64,000 bases of DNA from positions 100,440,102 to 100,504,101 of the forward strand of contig OZ038485.1 in assembly GCA_964036315.1 (NCBI GenBank), written 5' to 3'. A program made the translations under genes and the position numbers. Source of the DNA: Acanthosepion esculentum (Eukaryota; Mollusca; Cephalopoda; Sepiida; Sepiidae). This document shows, in pieces, positions 33,356-44,140 of this stretch (positions are counted from its first letter, which is position 1; every line of letters begins with the position of its first letter). Below the pieces are notes generated by a model, which saw only the letters and a list, made by a program, of their open reading frames with translations, was not told where the DNA came from and did no database searches.

Positions 33356-33560
33356 TTTTTTTACCTCCTTCTCTCACTCTCTCCTACTCTTTCCCCTCCC
33401 TCTCTCAGCTCCCTTTCCCTCTCCTTCCTTTCTTCGCTCTCCCCCCCATTTTTTAAAGAATTTACACTGAAATTTTTATTTTTATTTTTTCCTCTTTTAA
33501 TAATAATTTTTTTCCTTGCATTTTTTTCTTTTTTTCCTCTCCCTTTTCCTTTCGTCTGGA
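33356..33560. repeat. Pyrimidine-rich low complexity
   Basis: C/T-rich with several CTCC and TTCCT runs. The charged minus-strand frame is a by-product. Confidence 0.8.
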
Positions 33561-34639
33561 TAAATTGACTCCATTTATGAAACAAACATCGGTCTGAAAA
33601 CATGAATATTCGCATATTCGTGAAATAAATTATAACCGAATGGATTTTTTTATCCACGGGAATTTTTCATTTTTTTAAAAAAAGTTTCCGTGACCGTTTT
33701 GCACTTCATACAATTAAAATTCATGCCAAAAAATTTTGTGATCGCACTATACATGAAGTATATACACAAGTATATACGATATGTATAAATGCTGTCCTTG
33801 AATTTGAAGTCATTGGAAGTTGTAGTCACCAGTCTGAAGTTCCAAAAAGCTTACCCGAAATCATTGTCGTCTAAATCTGCATCTAATATGCCACGAAATT
33901 CATGAAAACGCTTTTATCCCCTCCCCTATTGTACTGCAGATTAAATGATGCGTCAGTTCAAACTTTTGTGAGAATTGCCTGAATCGTCAAGCATTTGAAG
34001 TGACCGGAGAGTTCATCGTCCGATAATGCGTTGTGTGGATAACAACACAGACGTGGTCAGTAGTCTGAATGTCAATGATGTATATAATATGTTTTTGATT
34101 CTAAAAACATGTCCTCTAAGTGTCTCTATTCTTTAATGCTTCCTCGTACTTACACGCTCCGTCCGTTTTATTCTCTCTGAGAATCCTTCTCACTTGCCTG
34201 AAGTCTCCTCTTCATCTGTGAGGAAATTGTCCAGCATTCACTGCCATAGAGGAAGATTAATATTAGCCAGCAGTTTCTTTTTTAATTTTTCTTTGTTTCT
34301 AACAGAATCTTCGAGTTTTCTCTTACTTTGCTTAGATTCTGCAAGGCAACTTTCGCTGTTACACTGCACTATCGGATTTCTGTGTCACATTTTCCGTCCT
34401 CCGTAACATAACTTCCAGATAGCTACAGTACTCTGCTTAATTGATCGCGACGTCTCCAGTTCCTAGCTCCCATCACCGACCGTCCTTCCAGCCAGCGACC
34501 GTGCATTTAGTCTTTCTTAGGCCTTCTTCCCGCTCTGCTTCATCACATTGTCTGAATATTCATTCTGTTTTCTTTGTGTGTCTGCAAATAACACGACACA
34601 GGAAAATAAAAACTGTCAAGTAAAATTCACATTTTCTTC
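33561..34639. other. No supported gene
   Basis: Less repetitive than most of the window. Minus-strand 34140-34270 has a faint LINE-like composition, but I could not recognise motifs. Plus-strand frames of 60-70 codons at 34194 and 34441 are unsupported. Confidence 0.35.
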
Positions 34640-34860
34640 TATTGTATTTCTCGAGTTCCGCTTGTATGACTCACTTCCGGGTTCTAGTCAAATTTAATCT
34701 TCAAAAATTTAAAGGCAATGTCAATCGTTATCTTCTGTCTTCTTAATTTTTTGTTCTTCTCCTCTCTCCTTAATAGTAGTTTTTTCTCATATTTTCTAAC
34801 AATCAATAACCCCTTGCTTCCAAGTCGCTTTATTGCTTTGCTGGGGTGAAATGATGATGA

Positions 34861-34862
<2 letters not shown>
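34640..34862 (+). mobile_element. LINE 3' end (family T), partial
   Basis: Contains aatcttcaaaaatttaaagg and caatgtcaatcgttatcttc, then gctttattgctttgctgggg and gtgaaatgatgatgatga, collinear with the 36.0-kb copy. It ends in (GAT)n and a TA array. Confidence 0.65.

Positions 34863-34924
<62 letters not shown>
34863..34924. repeat. (TA)n between a LINE tail and FB-A
   Basis: TA array joining the two elements. Confidence 0.95.
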
Positions 34925-34925
<1 letters not shown>

Positions 34926-34926
<1 letters not shown>

Positions 34927-35171
34927 AATTGGACAAAGTCCGACAATTTATTTAAAGACATTTATGATATGTTTAACGTTCTTTTTATAGATACAAGTAT
35001 TTAAGCAAATGCTCTGTTTTATAATAAACAGTATTAAATAACATTTACCGGCCTGAAAATTTCTCGGACATTCAAGCCGGTAAATGTTATTTAATACTGT
35101 TTATTATAAAACTGACCATTGGCTTAAATACTTGTATCTATAAAAAGAACGTTAAACATATCATAAATGTC

Positions 35172-35178
<7 letters not shown>
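34926..35178. mobile_element. Foldback element FB-A, copy 2 (no tRNA-like insert)
   Basis: The left end ttggacaaagtccgacaatt is followed by agacatttatgatatgttta and gttctttttatagatacaag. Arms meet around ccggcctga / tcaagccgg near 35050-35085. The loop holds aaatttctcggacat, which is right-arm sequence of the 48-kb copy, while its left-arm partner is missing. This looks like an internal deletion from a larger form. Confidence 0.85.

Positions 35179-35227
<49 letters not shown>
35178..35227. repeat. (TA)n right of FB-A copy 2
   Basis: TA array at the outer end of the foldback. Confidence 0.95.
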
Positions 35228-35230
<3 letters not shown>

Positions 35231-35375
35231 ATAATACTAACCGTCAAAAGTGTAAATTTTCATTTCATTTTTCGTTTCACCTTTTGAAAGTGATGTCTGA
35301 TGATCCAGAGTACTCTAAAAGGTTTGTGGTGAAATAAACTATTACAATGGAGCCTTAAAGTGGTCTGTTTTTCTT

Positions 35376-35379
<4 letters not shown>

Positions 35380-35451
<72 letters not shown>
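35380..35451. repeat. (TA)n
   Basis: TA array after a short unplaced segment (35228-35379) that contains gatgatccagagtactc. Confidence 0.95.
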
Positions 35452-35452
<1 letters not shown>

Positions 35453-35454
35453 AA

Positions 35455-35665
35455 ATAAAAAAATTATTTTATCTTATTACCTTGATCGGTTTGACAATCC
35501 TTACAAGTAAATCTTAACTTGTAAGGTGAAATAATCATAACTATGAGCTAATTTGAAATTCTTATTATATTCTTTGTTATATTAAATACAGTGAGCTCTC
35601 TTTACGGATTAGTTTTAATATTTTATATTATTAATATTTACTTGGAATATATACCAACGGATTAT
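35455..35665 (-). repeat. Dispersed repeat shared with the window's right end
   Basis: The inverse (taatccgttggtatatatt, then aatattaaaactaatccg) matches 63870-63940. Both lie between or beside TA arrays. Confidence 0.65.
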
Positions 35666-35669
35666 TGCC

Positions 35670-35670
35670 T

Positions 35671-35727
<57 letters not shown>
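35670..35727. repeat. (TA)n
   Basis: TA array right of the dispersed repeat. Confidence 0.95.
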
Positions 35728-35728
<1 letters not shown>

Positions 35729-36009
35729 TAAAATAACAAAAATCGCTAAAACACCTGAAATCTTTAAATAATCTGCAATATTATTCGTCCTGACTTGGCA
35801 TCTCAACAACAGTCCCTTTTCCCACCGCCTTAACGTAGCTTCCCTGTGCGTTTTTAATAAATATTTTCATGCTAATTGTTCTGATGAACCTTCTTCTCTG
35901 ATTTTTGTTTTGGTGTAAGGAATCCTGTGCTATGCTTGGGTCAGCAATCACGACCAGCAAAGTTTAAGTTAAAACATATTGAAGGCCAGCCTTCCTCCTC
36001 TTTCATCAC

Positions 36010-36305
36010 CTTTTGGCCCTATGTCACATTATGAATTTAAGTGCAGTACTAGATTGGCGGTAAGGTCTCATCATTTTACAGTTGAAATGGTTAGATGTAA
36101 CCGCAGGTTCTATACTTACAGTTTCTTCTATCGCAATTCTGACTTCCCAGTCAACTTTAACCTTCAAAAATTTAAATTCAATGTCAATCGTTAACTCAAT
36201 GCCCGATTTTTTATTCTTCCTTCCTCTTAATATTTTTTCTCTTATTCTCATTAACCTTTTGAGTCTTAGTGGCTTTATTGCCTTGTTTGGAATGAAATGA
36301 TTAAA
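36010..36305 (+). mobile_element. LINE 3' end (family T)
   Basis: A plus-strand mixed frame reads NLSAVLDWR near 36037, RCNRRFYTYSFFYR near 36095 and FNLQKFKFNVNR at 36155-36194. A 3' UTR follows with cttagtggctttattgcctt and ending gaatgaaatgatt. One of the better preserved family-T ends. Confidence 0.65.
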
Positions 36306-36529
36306 AAGAAATTCCTGATAGAATGCATGTCCTGTCAAGGTAGTTCAAACGAGGGATGGTCGGAGGAGTTGGAGAGTTGTTGAAAACAATATCAAGGGTT
36401 GATCCAAGCCTTGTGATTAAAATTGGGCAAACTGTTCGTAAGTTGTCGATAGTTGTGGTAGCACAAAGTCACAAGTCATCGAGGCTGAGAGTTTGAGTGC
36501 TTTGGTCTCGTTCAATTTGTCACCAAATT

Positions 36530-37145
36530 CAAAACCCAATGCTTTGATCCAGTAGGCCATTGACCCGTAGTGAACATGGAGCCTTAAACCTAACCTGCCA
36601 GAAAATTAGGTTTGTAACTGCTGCTGTTGCTCTCTGCAATGTTTTGACTGCTGATTCTGCTCATGCATTGATTACCGCTGTTGTTGAAACTGATGAAATC
36701 TTGTTGACATTTGTTTTCCTTTCTTTATTAGTAGCTCCCATATTGTATTAAAAAAAAAGGCTGGAGGAACATCGAAAAGCCGAAGTGAGGGTCGAAATGA
36801 TGAAAACCGTCATGCATAGAGGGAAAGGGGTGGTCATCAGACTCTGTGGAAGAAAGTGAAAATACGGGACAAGGGAGAATACGCCTGAAAGTATCAGAGC
36901 ATATGTGAGGCTATGTGAAGGTACTCAGTAGGCCTAGCGTATATATTTGAGCTGCTAATGAAGAAATAAAGACGAATTTCTGCAAGTTTTCATCTAAATC
37001 AGCTGCAAAAGATTGCTAACAGCAACACGACAGACAACATCAGCAGCCGTTGCAAATCCAATCTGCAGGCAGGTTAGGTATAAGGCTACAAGTTCACTAC
37101 AGCAGGTTGTCATACTGTACAATGGCCTAGGGGATTAAAGCGTTT
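36530..37145. repeat. Inverted-repeat element, ~120-bp arms
   Basis: 36535-36670 (gtaggccattgac, gtagtgaac, gccttaaacctaacctgcc, gctgctgttgct) is matched inverted at 37015-37140. The interior holds a TATA-like word, an AATAAA (about 36965) and the segment gtactcagtaggcctagcg, but no coding frame. Family unknown. Confidence 0.65.
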
Positions 37146-37348
37146 TGTGACATAGTGACTGTGAGTTTGAGCAGCGTGTACTCGTTCGTCGTGGAAACGG
37201 GCGAGAAATAACTGAGAAGAACTAGGTATTTACTCTGTCTCTCCACTAAGACGAGTTGTGACACAAGGTCAATTTTTAATGTGGGGAGCCCGAGCTCGTA
37301 CACCCGGGCTAGGAACAAAAAATTCACGCAACCACCCCCACAATTTGG

Positions 37349-37351
<3 letters not shown>

Positions 37352-37407
<56 letters not shown>
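37352..37407. repeat. (TA)n
   Basis: TA array. Confidence 0.95.
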
Positions 37408-37409
<2 letters not shown>

Positions 37410-37577
37410 AAGTTATAAATTCCCCAGCATCTCTCGTTCGTGAGCGTGTAGTCGTTTCAACATAACTAATTTAGTCCAATGAAGTCCTGAAGTACGAAAC
37501 GCATCACAAGTAAACTTTTCTAGTTTATCATACATACACACATTGAGATATACAGAGAAACTGACAGAGAGAAAGAG

Positions 37578-37601
37578 ATAGATAGATAGATAGATAGATA
37601 G

Positions 37602-37685
<84 letters not shown>
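37578..37685. repeat. (GATA)n-(GT)n compound microsatellite
   Basis: GATA units then about 40 GT units. The Cys-Val and Thr-His frames are read-through. Confidence 0.97.
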
Positions 37686-37688
<3 letters not shown>

Positions 37689-38007
37689 GTATACGCGTCT
37701 CTATATATATTTACAAGATGAGGTAAATACGTCCAGCGAAAGTCGTCTGTACGTGATGTTGGAGGAATTATATTCTTTGCTTCATAGATGACGTGACGAG
37801 TTTCATTTTGACAGGTTTTCCTTAGCCACAAAAATATCCGGGCTTTTATTTTTTCAGAATCAACAAACATCCTCATTTTCCAAAGGCAGAAGAACCCCCA
37901 ACGAATATCACTATCAGCTTACACATGACAGAAATACGTATATCCATCTTACTTTCTTTCCTTTCTTTGTTTCTTTGTTTCTTTCTTTTTTCTTTCTTTC
38001 TCCGTCG

Positions 38008-38036
38008 GTTCGATCTATCTATCTATCTATCTATCC

Positions 38037-38072
<36 letters not shown>

Positions 38073-38128
38073 CATAGCCTATTAATACATGTTTATCCAT
38101 CTATTTATGTATTGTCTATTAATTTATA

Positions 38129-38186
<58 letters not shown>

Positions 38187-38190
38187 AATT
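38008..38190. repeat. (ATCT)n then (TA)n
   Basis: ATCT blocks at 38011-38075 and TA at 38137-38187. Confidence 0.9.
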
Positions 38191-38365
38191 ATCTTCTGAA
38201 AATGTTATTATATAATGTTCTCTCTATATGACAATATTCATCAATGAATTAAGTGCATTGACAAATAAACTGATCATTCTTAAAAAACATAAGGGATATC
38301 AAAAATGAATGCACTTTTCTTTATTTGCTTAGGTAAATAGTAATGTACATAGACATATCTAACTT

Positions 38366-38369
<4 letters not shown>

Positions 38370-38405
<36 letters not shown>
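38370..38405. repeat. (CT)n
   Basis: Short CT array at the border of a LINE family-X tail. Confidence 0.9.
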
Positions 38406-38408
<3 letters not shown>

Positions 38409-38640
38409 AAATTTAGAACCGATCCCTTTATTTAATCCACGAGGGTAGATTGTTCTAATTCCACCTGCAATGGCTTTAGATATCTCAGTTTCAGTTCAAT
38501 TCTCCTTGATGCATCAACTCTCCAAGTTTTTTGTTCACCTCTGCTGTGGCCAGGTATTGAACTCACAACCCTTTGGGTCAAGTCACCTTTGGATCAATCA
38601 GACAACGCTTTTATCCTCTGACCATGTGTTTCGTTGGTGG
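38403..38640 (-). mobile_element. LINE-X-like tail next to a tRNA-like segment
   Basis: The minus-strand sequence ggtggaattagaacaatcta and aataaagggatcggttc matches the LINE-X 3' UTR. The adjoining 38515-38625 has a tRNA-like B box (gttgtgagttcaatacc), which suggests a SINE that uses this LINE tail. Head and tail may also be a chance junction. Confidence 0.5.
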
Positions 38641-38964
38641 GAGAATTTTGCTGGGGCATGGGTGAGTTAATTTTGAGGACTTATGAACATTTTTTTTTAC
38701 CAGTGCTCATATTACAATTATATGATATTACTGTTTCTCTATAGATCTCTATAATACTGGTTCCCATATTGTATTCATAATGATGTGGGCAACATTCCCA
38801 ATTATGTAGATAGTGTAAATAGTTACAATACCTCCTCTTAGAAATATGGACAGAAATTGATTTGAAATTCCATTTTTTCTTTTCCTTGCTCATTGTATTT
38901 TGTTTGTTCCCTCACATTTCCGGCGAAATATCACTTAATGCTTGAATTTCGCTTTTAATGTCAA
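38641..38964. other. No recognised features
   Basis: AT-rich, no supported gene. Confidence 0.4.
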
Positions 38965-38965
38965 T

Positions 38966-39050
<85 letters not shown>
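38965..39050. repeat. (TA)n, ~85 bp
   Basis: TA array left of the inverted dispersed repeat. Confidence 0.95.
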
Positions 39051-39052
<2 letters not shown>

Positions 39053-39054
39053 AC

Positions 39055-39195
39055 GATTGCATCTAGCATAAAAACAGACTGTCGCCTCTAAGTTTTAACT
39101 TCTATGTTCACTTTTATATTTACACACGCTCTATCTCTGATATTGAGCACTTTATCCTATAAATATAGCACATCTTAAGACTATATTTCTTCATA
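39055..39195 (-). repeat. Dispersed repeat, inverted copy of 13463-13590
   Basis: Contains aacagactgtcgcctctaag, tatatttacacacgctctat and attgagcactttat. TA arrays on both sides. Confidence 0.85.
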
Positions 39196-39224
39196 TATAT
39201 ATATATATATATATATATACTGTG

Positions 39225-39795
39225 TGTAAAAGCAAAATTGTTCACATCGTATAACAGCATAAAAAAGCATTAAACTTATTGAGTTTCTTTTTTCAGAGTT
39301 TTCAGATATTTAGCAATATTGACACCATTTTCGTAAAAAATACGGAAAAACCCTTTGTGTTATTCAGCTTGAAAGGAAACAGGTTAAAATCGTTTTGTGT
39401 CCGTCGCACTGTCTTCCCAACTGAGCAATGATGAAAGGGAAAAAAATCATTCAGGCCATCAGTAATGTTAACAACATTCATATTATTGCTTCCATCTTCA
39501 AAGTCCGTTCAAGAGCCATCACGTTGAACAGTGAATGAGTTTAAAAACAGGGAATAGTACAGAGGAAAACTGGATCAGAAGGTAACAACTTTAAGAGGGA
39601 TCATCATTCAGCTTAGAGCTAAAGAGAACAATTATCGATTGAGATTTATCTTTTTAATTGATGATATCTTTAGATTAACTCAATTGATAAGATTTTTGGC
39701 AAGGGAGGTAGGATTTTCAGCTATGAGAGTCGAAAAAGCGGTGAAAAAAGACTTGAAAAAGAAATTTAGAAAGTTAGAGAGGGCGAAGATCATTA
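39225..39795. other. No supported gene
   Basis: A 125-codon frame starting at 39639 has a Lys-rich stretch and then runs into TA repeat. No recognised domain. Confidence 0.35.
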
Positions 39796-39798
39796 TGA

Positions 39799-39820
39799 AT
39801 ATGTTGGAAAATGATCCTAA

Positions 39821-39870
<50 letters not shown>

Positions 39871-39892
39871 TTAGGATCATTTTCCAATATAT
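39799..39892. repeat. Palindrome with (TA)n apex
   Basis: ttggaaaatgatcctaaaat (from 39805) and its inverse (ending 39888) flank a TA array at 39826-39868. Confidence 0.95.
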
Positions 39893-39994
39893 ATATATAT
39901 ATATACCACGACTCTTCGGCAGAATTGAGTCACTGTCAGTCACTGTGTATTTATCTAAATCTAAAAATAAACACGCTAAAATTCACCTTCATCA

Positions 39995-40131
39995 CTGCCC
40001 TGCGCCGACGGCTTAGTGGTAGAAGTTCCGACTGACGCCAATTCAGTCGGGTTTCGATCCTAGCTAGAGGCAACCGGACGTCTAGCCACACTGATGACCT
40101 GTGAAACAGCGAAACAGTCTGTCTGTGGACG

Positions 40132-40135
<4 letters not shown>
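39995..40135 (+). mobile_element. tRNA-derived SINE (family C)
   Basis: A-box-like acggcttagtggtagaag, B box gggtttcgatcc, then ctagccacactgatgacctg and ctgtctgtggacgac, continuing into a TA array. The best preserved family-C copy here. Confidence 0.8.

Positions 40136-40221
<86 letters not shown>
40136..40221. repeat. (TA)n between SINE C and FB-B
   Basis: TA array of about 85 bp at the 3' end of the SINE. Confidence 0.95.
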
Positions 40222-40223
<2 letters not shown>

Positions 40224-40785
40224 AGCAAATATGTGGATGTAGATCCGACGGTATGATGAAAAATATGGAAAAGACAAAACAAAATCCGAATATGCAAGAT
40301 TACTGTTTTAATTTTGTTTGACGGTCGACGTCAGACGTTTCGGTCTAGTAGACCATCTTCAGGACATGGTTATTAGAGACATTCTTTAACATCTCCCCTT
40401 TCCTGGCAGGATTAATGCTTGATAAACGTACTGATAAGCTCTAGATTCAAATAGAATTACTCTTTTTCACTGAAGATATAGTCTCTATCTTGGGAGCGCG
40501 TTTTTGCAGCAACGCCCGCGCGACGCCAACGTGACGCCAACGTGACAGAATCCCAAAAAGGGAACGCTGACTTTAGAATTTCAGTTGTTCTGTTTCTGAT
40601 TAGTCTTGTGTCTATCGTCTCTTCATGTTGACTTAAATATCGTCTAATCCTAAGTATGTTTCTAATAACCATGTCCTGAAGATGGTCTACTAGACCGAAA
40701 CGTCTGATGTCGACAATAAAACAACATTAAAACAGTAAACTTGCATATTCGGATTTTGTTTTGTCTTTTCCATATTTTTCATCAC
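40222..40785. mobile_element. Foldback element FB-B, copy 2, with a ~230-bp foreign core
   Basis: Left arm 40253-40386 and right arm 40620-40784 match copy 1 at 24.6 kb. The middle 40387-40618 is unrelated to copy 1, is richer in GC (acgcccgcgcgacgccaacg) and has replaced the inner part of the left arm. Confidence 0.8.
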
Positions 40786-40975
40786 GATTCTTCTGTTAAG
40801 CTTGGAGAGTAATGATACATTCTTCTTTCTCAAAGTAGAGTTCAATAGTGTTATAAATACCTCGGAGAATTCCAGTAAGATATTTTTAATCATTTCAAAG
40901 ATACAACGGTTCAAATTTTAATCTAAGAATTGGACAATTTTGCTGTTACACGATTTGGACACTTTTGCTGTGACA
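40785..40975. repeat. Flank repeat shared with 49.2 and 49.5 kb
   Basis: 40780-40860 (cacgattcttctgttaagct, tggagagtaatgatacattc) recurs at 49470-49550 and inverted at 49240-49285. Confidence 0.7.
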
Positions 40976-40977
40976 CA

Positions 40978-40978
<1 letters not shown>

Positions 40979-41048
<70 letters not shown>
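40979..41048. repeat. (TA)n
   Basis: TA array. Confidence 0.95.
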
Positions 41049-41050
<2 letters not shown>

Positions 41051-41097
41051 TGAGGGTGTGAAATAGACTCTATGTTGAGGCAATTTTTGTTTATTTC

Positions 41098-41099
<2 letters not shown>

Positions 41100-41169
<70 letters not shown>
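41100..41169. repeat. (TA)n at the 3' end of a LINE copy
   Basis: TA array where the minus-strand LINE below ends. Confidence 0.95.
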
Positions 41170-41172
<3 letters not shown>

Positions 41173-41812
41173 TAGAAATGGTATCATGACACTTTCCGCT
41201 GGCAAAAAAAAATACATACATAAAACCCTTCGTAAAGTGTGGGCTGTACTTCTGAGAACAATTTTTTGTATCTCTTAGAGGCATGGACTTCCAGGAATCC
41301 CTTCAATCAGTCTGCTGGAATCTTTTCCAACCAATCTTAGGGCTCCAACTACAACAGGGATTGTTGATGTCCCCATGTGCCACATCTTTTAGATTTCTAT
41401 TTCAAGGTCATTGTATTTTGACAGTTTATTGAATATCTTCAAAGATACATTGCAGTCTGCCTGGACTGCCATATCAATAAGGAGGCACTTTTTTGTAATC
41501 TCTAATAACAATGTCTGGGCGGTTGGCTTTGATTGTTCTGTCAGTGTGTATTGTGTAGTCCCATAGAATTGTAACAGGTCCTATCTCCGTAAACTGGCCG
41601 GGGTGGTATTCATACCATTTTCTTTCCAGTAGATGTTGCATAATTTGCAGTGCAGATATTGGCCTACTCTGTCATGCCGGGTTTTATATTCAGTGGGTGC
41701 CAATATTATGCAACCTGATACAAGATGATTAATTGTTTCTGGATAATTATCACAGAATCGGCATTTTGGGCTAACACAATATTTTAGTATATCTGCTTGA
41801 TAAATTCTAGTT
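41170..41812 (-). pseudogene. LINE C-terminal domain with CCHC finger and restriction-like endonuclease
   Basis: The minus-strand translation from 41805 shows CRFCDNYPETINHLVSGC (a C-x2-C-x8-H-x4-C finger). Then come TILWDYTIHTDRTIKANRPD and, after a frameshift, CLLIDMAVQAD and MWHMGTSTIPVVVGAL. The RPD...LID pattern fits the restriction-like endonuclease found at the C-terminus of R2/R4/NeSL-type non-LTR retrotransposons, which nicks the target. One frameshift and two in-frame stops show it is dead. Its 3' end meets the TA array at 41100-41169, and two more tails follow at 41909 and 42192. Confidence 0.7.
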
Positions 41813-41813
41813 A

Positions 41814-41815
<2 letters not shown>

Positions 41816-41854
<39 letters not shown>
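41816..41854. repeat. (ATT)n
   Basis: Trinucleotide array between the LINE copies. Confidence 0.95.
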
Positions 41855-41855
<1 letters not shown>

Positions 41856-41908
41856 TCCTTTGAAATCTGGAGTTTACACATTTCTTTCCGGGTCCCGCCC
41901 AGGGACCT

Positions 41909-42070
41909 AAGGTTAGAAATGGTATCATGACACATTCCACTGCAAAAAAAAAAATTACAAAAAAAAATTATAAGCTCTTCGTAAAGTATAGGCTGTAGTT
42001 GTCAGAACAATTTTTTGTATCTCTTTGAGGCATGTACTTCCAGGAATCCCTTCAATCAGTCTGCTGGAAT
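41909..42070 (-). repeat. Second copy of the LINE 3' end
   Basis: Repeats ggttagaaatggtatcatg, ctgtagttgtcagaaca and gaatcccttcaatcagtctg from 41170-41320. Confidence 0.85.
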
Positions 42071-42112
42071 AGACTCTATGTTGAGTTAATTTTTGTTTTT
42101 TTCAATTATTTA

Positions 42113-42115
<3 letters not shown>

Positions 42116-42191
<76 letters not shown>
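42116..42191. repeat. (TA)n at the third LINE 3' end
   Basis: TA array preceded by agactctatgttgagttaat, as at 41070. Confidence 0.95.
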
Positions 42192-42194
<3 letters not shown>

Positions 42195-42389
42195 TAGAAA
42201 TGGTATCATGACACTTTCCACTGAAAAAGAAAATACATAAAACCCTTCGTAAAGTGTGGGCTGTACTTGTGAGAACAATTTTTGTATCTCTTTGAGGCAT
42301 GAACTTCCAGGAATCCTTTCAATCAGTCTACTGGAATCTTTTCTAACCAATCCTAGGGCTCCAACTACAACAGGGATTGTTGATGTTCC

Positions 42390-42392
<3 letters not shown>
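42192..42392 (-). pseudogene. Third copy of the LINE 3' end
   Basis: Minus-strand frame with STIPVVVGALGLVRKDSSRL and SSCLKEIQKLF, better preserved than the first copy (no stop before Glu-Ile-Gln). It begins at an (ATT)n array and ends at a TA array. Tail only. Confidence 0.75.
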
Positions 42393-42444
<52 letters not shown>

Positions 42445-42577
42445 TATGTTTTATCACAATGTAATTTTCTTAATACGCTGGGTACATTAAGTTATCTGTC
42501 AAGTAACAACAAAGACATCAGACAGACAACACTTAGCTCAAAATATGTGCAGTGGCCCAAAGAGCAGATTAGTATTA

Positions 42578-42634
<57 letters not shown>
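42393..42634. repeat. Two (ATT)n arrays with a short spacer
   Basis: ATT at 42393-42443 and 42570-42633. The spacer is unplaced. Confidence 0.95.
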
Positions 42635-42635
<1 letters not shown>

Positions 42636-42932
42636 GTCAATGAAATATTTTCAGATAATGTAGCTTTTAAGTAGAAGGGGGCTATAAAAAGATTCTTAAA
42701 TGAGCGATACCCGCGGTTGCATAACTCAATATTTTTCTGGAGATATTTGGTCGTTTCTTCTCTTTATTCGATTTTTAATCTTTATCGCCCTCTACCATTG
42801 CAAAAGATGCAAGAACGAAAATGATTGCTGGCTGTGTTTTTAGAAAGAAGGAGACAACAAACGAATAATGCAGACTGGGTAAAGTTCCGGCATCGTTTAC
42901 TCAGATTCAGTGATTAAGCCTGAAGAGGAGAA
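42635..42932. other. No recognised features
   Basis: No gene or repeat supported. Confidence 0.4.
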
Positions 42933-42939
42933 AAATAAC

Positions 42940-42940
42940 A

Positions 42941-42987
<47 letters not shown>

Positions 42988-42988
42988 G
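42940..42988. repeat. (AAT)n
   Basis: Trinucleotide array; the Asn run in the plus frame is read-through. Confidence 0.95.
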
Positions 42989-43428
42989 AATTTATCGAAA
43001 TGAATGAGATAGGATTTAAAAGAAAAGGAAAGGTGTTTGATAAGGAGGTGAAGCAAGGGAAAGTGACGAAGAAAAAAAATAAAAGAATGAAGTTTAAAGA
43101 AGTGACTGAAGAAAAAAGAAAAACGTGAAAAATTAGACCAGATAGGACAAAAGAATGAGTAAGGGAAGTGTGAAATAAAATGAAAAGAAGAAAAGAGAAA
43201 ATGAAAGGGAAAAGAGAGAAAAAAAACAAGGGAAGACATAAAATAAGGGAGAAAGAAAAGAGAGAGGAATGAATTAAGAGGAGACAAAGAGAAGAGGAAA
43301 ATAAATAAATAAATAAATAAATAAAGAAAGAAAGAAAGAAAGAAAGAATATGAAAAGGAGATACAAAGATGAGAATTAAGTGAAGGAGATGTTAAAAAAT
43401 AACCAACGGACAAATGAATAAAATAAAG

Positions 43429-43459
<31 letters not shown>

Positions 43460-43796
43460 AATGAAGAACTAAAGAAAGAAAACGAATACGGATAAAGAAA
43501 AAAAGAAACACAAATAACATTGGAAAATGGGGAAGCATTACGAAGACCATATTAATTAATTAAGGAAGGAAGGAAGGAAGGAAGGAAAATGGATGAAAAA
43601 TATGAATGAAGATCAAAAAGAAATAAGAAACCAAGTATGACAAAAGGCCAAAAAATAGAGGATAAGAAAGAAGAAATTTAGATAGATAATAGGACCAACA
43701 TAATAAAAAAGAAAGAAAGGATGGCTATTAAGGGGGTAAGAAAATAGAAGAAAACAAAGTTATAATGGCTAAGATGAATAATATGGCCACCATAAT

Positions 43797-43828
<32 letters not shown>

Positions 43829-44140
43829 ATAAGAAAAGGTCAAAAATTGTGGATAAGAAAGAAAAGAGTACAATAAATAATAAGAGCAACAGACAAAAAA
43901 AGAAAGAAGAGATGATGATAGAAAACTGACAAGAATAGGCGAAACTGAAAGATATTCGCTTATAATAAATCCCAATAGAAGAAATTATATAAAAAGAAGA
44001 AGAAAAAAGAAGTAAACGATAAAGAACGAAAGGAAAAACAGTAGATTGAATATAAATAAATAAAAGAAAGAAAACCTAAAAATCAAGTAAAAAAAAGCAT
44101 TACTGAAAAAGGAAACAAGAAAGGGATCTAAAAATGAAAG
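42989..44140. repeat. Polypurine region with (GAAA)n and (GGAA)n
   Basis: A/G-rich throughout, with GAAA blocks at 43325-43348, 43432-43460 and 43798-43828 and GGAA at 43563-43588. Long Phe/Leu/Ser minus frames are read-through. Confidence 0.95.

Noticed and set aside
34140..34420. Possible LINE coding remnant on the minus strand
   Set aside because: Composition suggested it, but no reverse transcriptase or C-terminal motif could be recognised.
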